In this document: positions 1-10,429 of the stretch, piece by piece
How positions within the stretch are numbered: the stretch's first letter is position 1
Layout of the letters: every line of letters starts with the position of its first letter
Assembly: GCA_005406025.1 (NCBI GenBank)
Contig: BGZK01001554.1
Location: 62,001 to 126,000 of the forward strand
DNA from: Eumeta japonica
Lineage: Eukaryota > Arthropoda > Insecta > Lepidoptera > Psychidae
Length of the DNA stretch: 64,000 nucleotides
Reading direction: 5' to 3'
Position numbers and translations under genes: made by a program
The notes under the pieces: model-generated
What the model was told of the DNA's origin: nothing
Databases searched by the model: none
Seen by the model: the letters and a program-made list of their open reading frames with translations, nothing else

Positions 1-2580
1 TTTTACTGTGATAGTGGTCATAGTAATACACACTCTGAAAAACTTTCAAGTGTCTATACATCTATGACATAAATAAATATGAAACAGATAAAAGACACAG
101 CCCTGTAACAGGCGGACAGTCAGGCGTCAGACGGACGGATAAAAGGCAGCAGAACCTTAGTAATTTGCTTCCGCTGGGTTTTTAGGGTACGGAATCCTAA
201 AAACAGGAAAAAACTTAAGATCGGACAAAAAAACGACGAACAAAAACTCATTTTTTGTGTAGGAATCCCCTTTCATTTCAACTTTGTATTATATATTTTA
301 ATTATTTAAGTAACAGCAATCACAATACTACGCACTCTGCGAAAATTTGAAGTGTTCAAAATATACAACCCTTATACAGACAGAAAGACGCATGAAACGA
401 AAACAAAGCTATAAACAACCTATAACGACACAAACACCGAGGGGTGTCACAATGCTTTAACCCATTTCATGTACTTGTGCCACCGCCACCATCACGGCAA
501 GGAAAATACATGTACATCATAATATAAGGAATATTTACAAAAGTAATTTTTAGAAACAAACAAACCGATTAAACTAATTATATTTAATATGAAACTACTC
601 GTTGTGATCCCCATAAAGAAGTTTACATACGTAAGTGTTTGGCCGTTCTTGTAACTGCATACAAAATACACAAAGAAAGACACCCTAACGTGCTTGAAAA
701 TTATTGACAATTGATTTTGTGTTATATTAAATATACTAAATATTAAAAAAAAAGTCAAATTAATAGCATTTTTCTTGATGTAGGTGTACTCATATTGGTC
801 TATAAATGCAATATTCATATTTCACTCACAATATAATATTATTTAATATTTTTATGTACCTACAGGGAAAAATTCGGAAAATGATTTATAGCATTGAGAC
901 TACAACGCAACGCAAACGCTTCGCATTATGAGGTGTGAAATAAACAGAATACAATGAAATAATTTATTCCATTTCTTTATGAAAGCACTTATTAAAGTAA
1001 ACGACACAAGCATGACATTATATGACCTTTACTCCACCATAACGTCGTCTAACTAAAGCACTTTGCGTGCAATAAACATTATAATTGCGTTGAGATAAAA
1101 ACATTTAGTCGGCCATTATAATTATGTAGATCGTTTTTTTTTAAGTAAACTAAGTACATGTCTCACAAAATAAACGACGTCAGACAACTCAGTTAGCAGC
1201 CATGGAGATAGGCGGCCGCCTACGTGAAAGGAGAATTTACGAGTAGGCCGAGTTTAAAGAACTGAGAGTCGGTGTGTACTTAACCCCAAAAAGTGAATTT
1301 GAAAAGTGAAATTTAGATTTGAAATATCGAGAGTGAGTCCGGTCAATGCGCCATCTAACAAAGCTTTTACCCACTCTACACCCGGGACCTTGCTGTGAGA
1401 CGGTAATTGTAATATAAAATACAGCCACCACTTGAACGTTTTCAAAATGGAGTCGAAAGCTTGAAAATGACGTAAAGCGCACAAATACAGCAACCTCGTA
1501 GACGGTCACCGAATGCGTTTTGTCGTCTAGATTTTAGTCCAGTGCCTCGCCGCCGGCACGGGCGGCCGGAGCGCGCCAAATAGCCGGCGGAAGGAACGAC
1601 GAGTAGAATAATACAAAAATAGGGCATGCGTTTTACTGTAAGGGTTTATATTATTTTTCCGTTCTAGATTTCTAAAAACAGCGATTCCGTATGATATAGA
1701 ATAAATCATAAACATCAGTAATAAGAGTTATGCTCCCATTTTTTTTTTTCGTTAAGATTCCGTAGCTAAAGGTAAGATAGAACCTTTACAGTTTTGTCCT
1801 GCTCGTCTATCCATCCGTCTGCAGTCTTACAACCCCTCCATTTTACCATAGATTCTGTTGAAATTATACTATATGCAAGTGTATCATGTAGAACGTTATA
1901 CAGTAATATAAAACCATAAGGAAAAACTTAGGGATGGCTTTCCATACATAGATTTAAAAAAAGAAAAAAAAATTCCGCACCCTCCATTAAGCAGGATGCG
2001 GTTGAACAGGTACTCAAAAATGCATGAGACTCTTATTTGACTTTCTTCTAAGGATGTATATTTTGACGTTTATTATAGTTGTATTGCCTCTCTATATACT
2101 GTTTGAACTGTTTTAGAATTAAAAAAAAAATTACAGTAACAGAACTTTATAAATATATTAAACAAAAATTATTTCGGAAAAGTTCTTTAGATATCCACAA
2201 TTTTCAGTTCTAGTATCTCACACCCATCCACTCGGCTATATAGACGCAGATTTAAATGCAATAGATATATATAATTTAATTAAATATTTGTGACCCTACT
2301 TTTAGATTTCATTTATGACATTCATAAGAAGTATTACGATATTTAGTTTGATTCAAAATTAGTGCGAATGCAAATATCGCCTCATTTTGTTCGTTAGGAC
2401 GGAACCCTAGGTGCGGGAGTTCGATTTCCACTTGACCGATTTTAATAAAATAAACTGTACGTTAGATACAAAACTCGACGAGGTGCTCGGCCCCGTATTG
2501 TCATAAATCGCTCTTTCATAATACTTACTGGATGGTTTTTAAAAACGTAACATATGAAACAACAATAATGTTTATTTTGC
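1..2580. other. Gene-free flank with degraded repeats
   Basis: No coding region could be supported. Short open frames at 1237-1627 on the minus strand overlap one another in several frames and show no domain. Around 95-225 is a minus-strand piece of a repeat whose other pieces appear near 1750-1830, 6080-6150, 12540-12740 and 25850-25920. Its marks are a GGTTCCGTA-like block and CCGTCCGTCTG-like runs. Near 2390-2440 a GTTCGATTTCC-like block resembles a tRNA-type B box, but no matching A box or cloverleaf was found, so no tRNA or SINE is called. Confidence 0.5.
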
Positions 2581-2586
2581 AGTTTC

Positions 2587-2945
2587 GTGAAAGGCCATAA
2601 AGGCACCTACCTACCTGCACCGATTAAGGCGAGCAGGGGCGCACGTCGGCGTGTGCGCCGCTCGATTACGAACGTACGCACACGCCGCGGACCACGCCAC
2701 AGTCACAGCTCTACACTAGCTACGACTCCTAGTTGCGGCGGGCGGGTCGCGCTCGAGCCACCGCGCCGCCGGCGGGCGCGGGCCGGCGCCCCCGACGACG
2801 CGCTGCCCGGCCCGGCTCCCGGGCCCAGCTCTGAACTACGTGTACAGTCGGCGCGGCGTTCGGCCGGCGCGCTCTACGCAAAATCAGTCGAGTCCTAGCG
2901 TCCTACGGTCGGCGCACGCCGCGCGGGCGACGGCGTCCACATATC
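2587..2945. promoter_or_regulatory. GC-rich island, possible promoter or 5' exon
   Basis: This stretch is far richer in G, C and CpG than the AT-rich DNA around it. An open frame runs through 2587-2898 on the plus strand, but it starts at GTG and its arginine/alanine/proline-rich translation is what GC-rich DNA gives by chance, so it is not called a protein. A TCAGTC motif at 2884-2889 fits the arthropod initiator consensus on the plus strand. No matching downstream promoter element was found at the expected spacing. It may be a promoter or untranslated first exon of a plus-strand gene, or simply a CpG-rich block beyond the 3' end of the synthase gene. Confidence 0.3.
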
Positions 2946-3794
2946 ACAATATTTCACCGTGACCTAATCGAAGCACGCAAATGATTTCATAAATGATAAT
3001 AGCGATAACTTAAAAATAAAACATCACATAATCGACATTATTACTAAGAATTTTATGATCCACGCTGCAGCTGTACTAATATGCCCCGATAACGAACACC
3101 GGTAGTCCCAGCGCACACGGCACACAAAGTATACCCAGTTTATACACAAAGTATATAAACACATCATTTTAAAACCATATTGGGTACTCCCATGGAAATA
3201 TAATTACAATTCGATGTCTGTTATGTGTCAGTTAACAAAAATAGTCAGCCAGACAAACTTCTGGAAAAATGATACATTCATTAAGTATCATAACATGTGT
3301 AAATTTCAAACAGGTGCTTCTAAAATTCGTCTTTTTTAATATACAATAACAAAGTTCTACTAATTTGGCGTGTTCTTTTATCTATTATCCGATATATTTT
3401 ACATGTGGATCTTAAAGTTTTAAGTGTCCGATGAGACACTTTTTCGTGTCGCGGACGCCGGGACTAAGCGTGATACACTCGATTCCCAAAACATCGAAGC
3501 CAGAGTGCGCGGCGGGCGGCGCGCCGGGCGGCGTGACGCACTCCTATAAATAGGGTTCTCGTTAAACCGTATTTTATCACAAACACAACGGGAAACGTGA
3601 GCGTTTCCTGATTTCGACATTCTGTAATTGTTACAATCGCGACTTTCTTACAACAAAATATTATGATTCAGTCAAAACCGCTCTCTATGCTTTGAGGCGA
3701 GTCGCCTACGGTCACTTAAATTATTTCACAGAGATATTCGCAATTAAAGAAACCGTGGTCTCTATGACACAAAATCGCTAAACAGAAGTGCCGG
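2946..3794 (-). other. 3' flank of the ceramide phosphoethanolamine synthase gene
   Basis: This is the DNA downstream of the minus-strand stop codon at 3795-3797. No AATAAA is seen on the minus strand in the first several hundred bases. An ATTAAA (plus-strand TTTAAT at 3335-3340) is the best weak candidate for a polyadenylation signal, giving a 3' UTR of roughly 450-480 bases. Another GC-rich patch lies at 3450-3540. A minus-strand open frame at 3420-3620 has no recognisable domain and is not called. Confidence 0.3.
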
Positions 3795-4898
3795 TCACGA
3801 AGGGTCGCCGAGGAGTCGACGCATGCTGACCACGTAGTACTCGGAGGCGACGACCGCCGCCACCAGGCATAGGAAACCGGTGTGGTGCACCGCGCGCAGG
3901 AAACCCCACGTCTTATCGCTGAACACGGCCAACGACAGCAGGTGCAGGTAGCTGTGGGGGTTTACTACGCGCCACATGCCCGTCGCCGAGAAGAATACGC
4001 CCGAGCGGAAGACCGCCGCGCGCCGCGTCACGTCCCACGCCGTGCCCTCCAGCAGTTCCTGATACGCGTCGATGTAGCGGTTCCACGCGATCGACGATAT
4101 CACCATCTGTCCCGAGAACAGTCCGACCACCTGCACCACCCGCCGAAACGACACCTTCGTCTTGTACGAAATCCCCACCTCGGACGCCGCGTGCTCCTTC
4201 TCGATGTCTTCGCTCGAATTGATCTCCTTGAGCTGGTGGTAGGGCAGCGTGCTAAGCGGCGTGTTGCGGTAACCGCGGCGCGGCGGATTGCTGCGCAAGT
4301 ACAGCACGATGCCCGCCACCATGGCCGCGACGCCGATCAGGTCGCACACGCCGTCCACCCAATACCCCAGCGTTCCGACCTCCGACTTTTCACCCTTAAT
4401 GTTTTTCCGTTCCCGCGCCACATGCCCGTCCAGGTCGTCCAAAAACATCCTGAGCTGGAACAATACGATGCCGATGCGTCTCGTGGTCAAGCTCTGACAC
4501 GTCAATAACTTAGCTCCGACCAGAGCCACGAAAACGTGGAAGAAAGATATCATATTGGGGGTGATGAAGGGCACTCCGTGAGATATACGGAGGCCGAGGT
4601 CGACGGCGGCGGACAGCGGGCCGTACAGGTAGTGGTTGACGTGGTCCACGAGGAGCGCTTTCACCGTGGGGTAGCACAACGGGTTCACGACGCACGGCAC
4701 CCACACCGCGCTCTCGTAACTCCGCAGGTTTCCCTTCGCTCGCTCCGTGGCATTCGCTTCGGCGATTTCATCGTACACGTCTATCTTGTAGTAACGAATC
4801 CTCAGGAAAAGCATCGTGTCCATCGCCACGCAGTACAACACTATTAGGGCGAGAAGAACTGTCAGCATTTTACTAGCTTGTGAACTGGGCCACATCAT
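3795..4898 (-). CDS. Cpes: Ceramide phosphoethanolamine synthase (CDP-alcohol phosphotransferase family)
   Basis: The 367-residue uninterrupted protein has the CDP-alcohol phosphotransferase signature. D154, D157-G158, A161-R162, G178, D182 and D186 form the D-x2-D-G-x2-A-R...G-x3-D-x3-D metal and CDP-binding motif. The gap between A-R and G is 15 residues, longer than the roughly 8 usual in the wider family. Hydrophobic stretches near 11-33, 117-132, 187-200, 253-272 and 341-356 make it a multi-pass membrane protein. NxS/T sequons lie at N49 and N227. In insects the enzyme of this kind transfers phosphoethanolamine from CDP-ethanolamine to ceramide in the Golgi lumen, making the main insect sphingophospholipid. 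Overall layout and motif context fit CPES better than choline/ethanolamine phosphotransferase, phosphatidylglycerophosphate synthase or other family members. The ATG at 4896-4898 is chosen because an in-frame stop lies directly upstream (4899-4901); a second ATG follows it at once. Codon use is GC-rich compared with flanking DNA. The gene has no intron in its coding part. Confidence 0.85.
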   Translation of the reverse strand: MMWPSSQASKMLTVLLALIVLYCVAMDTMLFLRIRYYKIDVYDEIAEANATERAKGNLRSYESAVWVPCVVNPLCYPTVKALLVDHVNHYLYGPLSAAVDLGLRISHGVPFITPNMISFFHVFVALVGAKLLTCQSLTTRRIGIVLFQLRMFLDDLDGHVARERKNIKGEKSEVGTLGYWVDGVCDLIGVAAMVAGIVLYLRSNPPRRGYRNTPLSTLPYHQLKEINSSEDIEKEHAASEVGISYKTKVSFRRVVQVVGLFSGQMVISSIAWNRYIDAYQELLEGTAWDVTRRAAVFRSGVFFSATGMWRVVNPHSYLHLLSLAVFSDKTWGFLRAVHHTGFLCLVAAVVASEYYVVSMRRLLGDPS

Positions 4899-4958
4899 TT
4901 ACAAAACGGAAAGCGGTCGATCGTAGTATAATGAGATCACGCTCACGCGCACGTACAT
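4899..4958 (-). promoter_or_regulatory. Upstream ORF abutting the synthase start codon
   Basis: On the minus strand an ATG at 4956-4958 opens a 19-codon reading frame that ends in TAA at 4899-4901. The TAA is directly followed by the ATG of the synthase, in the same frame. If this part of the 5' flank is transcribed, as its position suggests, scanning ribosomes would meet this small ORF first. Its stop could limit synthase translation, allow reinitiation, or by readthrough give an N-terminally extended form. Whether it lies in the mature 5' UTR or is removed by splicing cannot be told from the sequence. Confidence 0.45.
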
Positions 4959-5580
4959 TCGTGTACGTTTTTGCGATTTGTAAAGCTTCGATGCCGGAGG
5001 GCTTCGCTGGCACGCGTTCGTTTTAAAGTCGAGCGTGCGACAAGCGCAAAGATTACTAAATTGGGTTCAAATTTAATTATCGCCTTATTTTTTACGTGGA
5101 CATTGTCGACTCCGATACTTTAAACGTTCCAAATAAACACATGGCCGCAGTTTCCAAAGGCAAAGCTCGCGGGGAGGGCGGGCGACACGTAGATATTTCA
5201 CAGAGATTTAGATTCCGAAGGTCAAGTCACTTATTTTTTTTTTTGTATCAAGTTCCGCAGGGACCTATCGGATTGCTTTTTCCTATAAACACTCACTTTC
5301 CCGGGCGCTAGAAGCACGACAAACGTCACCCGGTACTGCGGCCGTCCTTCGGGGACATCGATTCTCGTGAAGCCCGAACACCACTCTCGGAGCTGTTTTT
5401 CGCGATATCATTACGGTGATGCAGATTCGCGACTAGCTCCCGGCGCGCGCTGATGGCGTGCGCGCGCAACCGAGCGGGGCCGGCACCGCAATGTGGGCCG
5501 TGAGGCCGCGCACCCCGCCCCGCCCCGCGCCCGCACGCGGCGGCCGCTCTGCGCCGCTCGCCATCGCATCTCAAAACTTA
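4959..5580 (-). promoter_or_regulatory. 5' flank of the synthase gene with GC-rich island
   Basis: This is the region just upstream of the synthase on its strand. It contains a strongly GC-rich block at about 5430-5565, including a CCCCGCCCCGCCCC run near 5512-5530 that reads as two overlapping GC boxes. A minus-strand open frame at 5326-5574 is low-complexity (Arg/Ala/Gly) and is read as a by-product of base composition. The position makes this a plausible promoter or untranslated first exon of the synthase. No clear TATA box was found. Confidence 0.35.
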
Positions 5581-6581
5581 GTAAAAAAAATCATTGTACG
5601 ATGATATTTGAATTGTAACAATTGAAGAATACGACGTAATTCTGTTCCACATCGAGCAATGGATTTACCGCATTCCATCAATCGAATATTTCTCCTGAAC
5701 TTAGAATATTAAAAAGGATAATCTTATTTGGAAAACGATTAAGAATCTAAATATAAATTAATGTTTGTCGTGTACTTCGCTAGACCTCCGACTACGGAAT
5801 AATATTGAAACTAATAGAATTATTTAGTAATAAGCGCTTAAATATAATTGCAATTGCCGAATTTGTATCTCTCATTTTACAATGTGTTTTTTATTACTGA
5901 AATGAAATTTAAGATACTGGATTCGAGATTGATCAAAAATTTCTCAAAACAAACCCATTCATTTATTATGTCACATGATACAGTTCAACAGTTTTTTTTT
6001 TTTTTTTTTTGTAATGAGACCTCAGTCAGAATTGGTGATTGGGTCACCTAACTTTGTACATACAAATTGCCACTTTCTGTCCGGTAGATTAAAAAAAGAG
6101 CCTTTGTCAGACGAACTGACAGACGGACACGAGAGTGATCCACCATGGTTCTGTTTTTGCATCCTAATGCAAGGAAGCCTGTTTAACCATTAATTTTCTT
6201 CTTTAATTCCTTTGACGTCACCATATAAGGCAATTTTGCTAATTTATTATAGCTGAATTATTATTGTATCTGTAGTACAAGTGCATTATTATTGTACATG
6301 ATACTTGTATATAACCACAGGCAACGAAACAAAGGACCATTGTAATTTCTCGACTTCCCGTCACAACAGATGTGTAATGGAAGGCCACTACGATAAAGAA
6401 TTTGGTATGTCTCTATAGTGAAGTGATAAAAATAGCTAAGCCACCAAGAAACTCGACACTTAACTGCGACTCCTCCTAGGTGGGAGCAGTTATCCGACGG
6501 ATGTGAACTTCAAAAGGCATTATTCGCAACAACTTTTACTTTACGAGTTTAAAATAAAGTACACAATGAAGAATACATTTC
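5581..6581. other. Gene-free AT-rich stretch
   Basis: No host coding region or recognisable transposon protein was seen. The short frames at 5848-6193 are AT-rich, overlap each other and cross a poly-T run at about 5991-6010. The piece at about 6080-6150 resembles the GGTTCCGTA-type repeat also noted near 95-225. Confidence 0.4.
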
Positions 6582-7743
6582 TAACTTTCCGCTATAAAAA
6601 TTAGAAAACATTATAAAATTGGGAATTCACTGCTGTCAGATCGGTCTTCGAAAATGGAGTTTTCACCAGGTCTTGACGTTTTAGGATCCTAGCAATTCAT
6701 TTCGATGATTGTATGGATGATATCTGTATGTGCCTGTCGTGTGTAAGTGTATGCATGCGTGCGTGTATAAACCGTTCATAACTTTTGGACGGATTAACTG
6801 ATCGGAACGCATTCAAAAGGGGTTCACTCGACTTAAACTTCCTTAACATATAACTAGTTCTGCATGGTATATCTTGAGGAATCTCGAAATAAAATTTAGA
6901 CAATTTTTTTTTCAAATAACTCTTAGACTACTGAACCGATCCATACCAAAATCTAAACAGCTTTTTTTACAAAAAGTCGCATCGACTACAGTAAACTGTC
7001 TAAACATCATTTGTTCAAGAGATATCGTTGGAGAAAAATTATTCAAAAAATATTTTATAAAAAGCTATACTAATCAATTCCAAAATATATACAATTGTTC
7101 TTTTTAAAAAAATAGCATCGATCGTTGCAACATTGCGCTGTAAGTGACATCAAAATCGGTTGATTTTTTCAAAATTATTGGTGTGGAAAAATTTTTCAAA
7201 AAGTGTTTTATTAGAATATTGTCTATCCTGGTCGGCTGGTTAGATAATTCCAAAATCTAACCAACTATTATCCTTAAAAACAACGTAATTCGCTGCCAAC
7301 TGCATCGAAATCCATTAATTCGTTCAACAAATATCGTTAAACATAAATTGGAAAAGAGGGTTTTTCAAAATAATATGTGAAGATTTTAAAAAATGCATTG
7401 AATGTCGTAAGCCGGATCGAAATTGAATATCGTTGTTGAAATACTGAAAAAAATAGCGATTTTAACTTACCACGATGAAAATTGAAAGATCTTTATAAAT
7501 TAAGATACCGTTTTTCAGTTCGCTATTCTAAAATCGAGTTTTAATCAGATCTTGTTGGTTTAAGGTGCTAGGAATCTATTTTGACCATTTGCCGCTTAAT
7601 GACCGTATGTAAATGTCTGGGTGAGTGTTAAAAAAATTTCTAGCCTGGATTAAAAGGGAGGGGTGTGTAGAGCCAGCCGGTATTCGTGCAACTTTTAACC
7701 AGACAATAGAGAAGTTTATACGTAATTATATATACTACAATTT

Positions 7744-8100
7744 TCATTTTTCAAAATATACACAGTGACCTTCGTACTCAACACGATCCCGAGAGATGCG
7801 AGTGCGTCGGGATATGAATGCTTTTACAGTACCGTCATTCGCATAGCAACGAACTTTACCCGTATGCAGTGAATTATCGATGGGCAGAATCAACAAAGTA
7901 GGGAACAGTACACGGCCATGAGGGACGCCGGTATTCGCGGGCTTGGGATCCAAGGATCGACCTTGATGCTTCATCCCGTGAGGAAGGCCAATCCATCCGC
8001 ACGTTTTCTCGCGAAGTGTATAGGGGGAAGCTTTGAAAAAAAGCGCTCAGTGCCAAACCCTGTTAAAGGCCTTCGTTATGTTAAAACTACTTTATTAAAA
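7744..8100 (-). pseudogene. LINE reverse transcriptase fragment
   Basis: Minus-strand translation in two frames shows non-LTR reverse transcriptase blocks in order. A VWH-like block is followed by SKLPPYTLRENV, then SLDPKPANTGVPHGRVL (the G-V-P-Q-G-S/C-V-L block) and CYANDGTV. The last is the catalytic YADD motif with its first Asp codon changed to AAT (about 7835-7846). The frames change between blocks, so the copy is dead. It is only about 120 residues long and lies inside the fold-back-like element. The style fits the jockey/R1-like LINEs common in Lepidoptera; the exact clade cannot be fixed by eye. Confidence 0.7.
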
Positions 8101-9235
8101 AATATTGTAGATACTATTTTGTAATATAAAATAGAATAATGATATGTATATTTTATATAACAATAAAAATATAAAGTTATAAAAGTTTAAAAAAAAAATG
8201 TAAAACGGTCGTCCCTGTAGGCTATCCGTAAACCCTTCCGTTATATATCTATTTGAGCTCCTCGAGTCCAAAAACACAGTTGTCTCAAAAGTCAAAGACT
8301 TATATTTAACTTTTACGAATTCTAAAATTCGAAAACGGTCGAGTTTATAAGCCATTCTTGAAACTTTCCGCTACTTTTATGCTCAAGTCTTTAAGAATAT
8401 AGCTAACCGCAAATAAAAATATAGATTTAATAGGTTTTCGGCTCTTTGAGTTGAAACATCTAGATGTATTTAATTAAAGCGCTTTTTTTTTTATTTTTTA
8501 AACTACGATACCTGTCGAACGCGTTGTTTGATTTTAATCTGCTTTACAGCATTCGACGCAGTTTATGTTAAGCAAAGAAAGTTGACTGATACCAAATATT
8601 AATACTTTAGGAGTTATTTTGAAAAATCTTTTTGCGAAATTTTCGTTAACGATATGTCTCGAACGAACCAAACGATTTTAATGGAGTTCGCGACGATCGG
8701 CACATTTGTTTTTTTTTTTGATAAAAAAACCAGCTGGTCAGGTTTCACATTTTTTTTTAGAGTTGTTTAAAAAATATCCTAAAAAGACACTCTTTATAAA
8801 CTTTTCTCTAAGAGTATCTCCAGAACAGATCAACCGATTTTAATACATTTAACAACGATAAACGTTGTTTTCCGAAGAGATCAACGGGGTAGATTTTGGA
8901 ATGTACATTAAGTACAATAGTTTGCAAAATATTGTAAACACTTTTCAAAACAATTTTGTTCAAAGACACTTCTTAAACTTATCAATCGACTTTTGTACAC
9001 TTTGCGGCGATCGATACGCTGATTTGGGGAAAAGTCTTGATTAGATTTTTGTATTGATCGATAGAGTAGTCTAAAAGTTATTTGAAAAAAAAATATCTTT
9101 CTGAAAGTTTTATTTTACCGAGATTTTTTAAAATGTAACGGCCACTTTCCAATAAGTCTAAGTTGAATGCGCTGCTTTCAATGACGCAAACTGCGTTTCA
9201 ATTGGTTATTCCGTTTAAAAATTAGGAGAGGTTTG

Positions 9236-9390
9236 CACACACACACAAAGAGAGAGATAGACACACACAACCACACTCTCAGAGAGAAAGACACACACAG
9301 GGGGACACACATAGAGAGAGAGAGAGAGAGTGAGAGAGACACGCACGCACACAATTACGTACACACACCCACAGAAACACGCACACATAT
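9236..9390. repeat. CA/GA compound microsatellite
   Basis: A run of ACAC and GAGA blocks, including an uninterrupted GA tract near 9315-9330, interrupts the right arm of the fold-back-like element. The matching position in the left arm (about 6715-6775) is a shorter TG-rich stretch, so this looks like an expanded simple-sequence part of the element. Frames called here on either strand are repeats of His/Thr/Arg or Val/Cys and are not genes. Confidence 0.8.
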
Positions 9391-9544
9391 GCAGACATAC
9401 AGACAAAATTCGGAAATGATCGGAATAGATTCCTAGGACCTTAAAACGTCAAAATTCGATAAAAACTAAGTTTTCAAAAATCGGGGTCAAACAGTAACTT
9501 ACAATTTTTTTTCAAATTTTAATAGCGGAAAGTTAAAAACAGGC

Positions 9545-9785
9545 GTCAATATATTAAAACATCCACAGTATAGTCCAGATCTAGCTAGTACGGTTTTTCC
9601 CTTTTCCTACAGTCAGGGAAAAATTGCGTGGATAAAGATCGAGTCACCAGACGCTGCGGTGGATGAAAATCTTCGAGTGTTGAAGATTATATGTAAGGAT
9701 CAAAGGCGAGACATAATAATCAAAGGAATTGACCGCATGCAAAAATTTGTAAATATTGACGGAGAATACTGAGAAAAAATAAACT
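9545..9785 (+). pseudogene. Mariner transposase C-terminal fragment
   Basis: The plus-strand translation contains HPQYSPDLAS, the mariner block carrying the third catalytic Asp, then a degraded stretch, then RMQKFVNIDGEY followed by a stop and EK. The last part corresponds to the usual mariner ending R-M-Q-K-C-V/I-D-x-G-E-Y-F-E-K. The segment begins about 10 bases beyond the right end of the fold-back-like element, which may have inserted in or next to this mariner. No N-terminal half was recognised on the left side (6200-6580). Confidence 0.65.
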
Positions 9786-9899
9786 ATTTAATTATGGTAC
9801 ATCTTGTTTGATTTGTGCTATACTTAAAAGTCACACCCGTAGCAAAGTAAAACTAAATTCTATAAAGCTTAGGATGCACTGTAGAGCACGACATAACCT

Positions 9900-10400
9900 G
9901 AAAAAGAACTATCATTTTACTTTATAAGGCACAGATCCGACCACACTGAAGTAACCTCAGGGCTGTATCCGGCCAACGCAAGGTGTCTGCTTTACGAAGA
10001 GACGTAGTGTATTTGTGCATGTTTTCTCGGATATACTGTGGGGAGCGTTCTTAGATATTCAAAACTATTGCTGCCCCTGAATACTTCATCTCGCTGACAA
10101 TACGATAAAAAAATGAGATCATCATTTTAACGACTGGTTCGAACACCATACACTTCGTGGGCAATTTTTGCCACGTATGGTAAAACTTTGGAATAATCTA
10201 CGGATTAGCAGTGATTCTAAACAATTACGACAAATAGATCTTCAAGAATTTAGCCTATAATTCCTTTCTAAAAAGTCGGACATGTACTTGTGACTCCCTT
10301 GGGACTGTGGATGTCCATGAGAGGTGGTGATCATCTCCTCTCTAGTGGCTCGCATGCTAATTTTCCCCTTAAAACTCTTTTCATCATAAAATAAAAATCA
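9900..10400 (+). pseudogene. 3' end of a LINE
   Basis: In shifting plus-strand frames one reads YKAQIRPH, SALRRDVVYLCMFSRIYCGE, RTPYTSWAIFATYGK and a final stretch around SLGTVDVHERW. This is the C-terminal tail of a LINE ORF2 of a type abundant in Lepidoptera, downstream of the reverse transcriptase domain. It ends near an A-rich tail at about 10385-10400. Several stops and frameshifts mean it is dead. It may come from the same LINE family as the 7744-8100 fragment, although that one is on the other strand. Confidence 0.6.
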
Positions 10401-10429
10401 GAGTTTGGCTGTGTCGTGGACACGACCGT

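Larger units (their letters stand above)
6582..9535. mobile_element. Fold-back-like element with long inverted arms
   Basis: The left end reads ACTTTCCGCTAT (from about 6584) and the right end ATAGCGGAAAGT (to about 9532), each flanked by a TA. The resemblance continues inward. Reading the right arm in reverse complement gives, in the same order as the left arm, a GACGTTTTA-GG-TCCTAG block, a TG-rich microsatellite, a block ending near an ACTTAGACT-type motif, and blocks around CAAATAACT-TTAGACTACT. The arms are therefore roughly 0.7-1.0 kb and diverged. A third, direct copy of the outer arm sequence lies at about 7438-7640, and a LINE fragment lies inside at 7744-8100. No transposase belonging to the element is visible, so it is probably non-autonomous. 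TA flanks suggest, but do not prove, a TA target duplication. A partial relative lies at 40640-41335. Confidence 0.6.

Noticed and set aside
2390..2440. tRNA-like B box
   Set aside because: No A box, acceptor stem or cloverleaf could be built around it.
2587..2898. Plus-strand 103-codon frame
   Set aside because: It starts at GTG, is low-complexity from GC-rich DNA, and has no domain. Kept only as a GC-rich island.
3882..4508. Plus-strand open frame of 208 codons
   Set aside because: It lies exactly opposite the synthase gene and its Arg/His-rich translation is a by-product of the GC-rich coding strand.
5326..5574. Minus-strand 82-codon frame upstream of the synthase
   Set aside because: Ala/Arg/Gly-rich composition without domain; more likely promoter or untranslated sequence.
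9215..9436. Opposed frames of Val/Cys or His/Thr repeats
   Set aside because: Both are translations of the CA/GA microsatellite.
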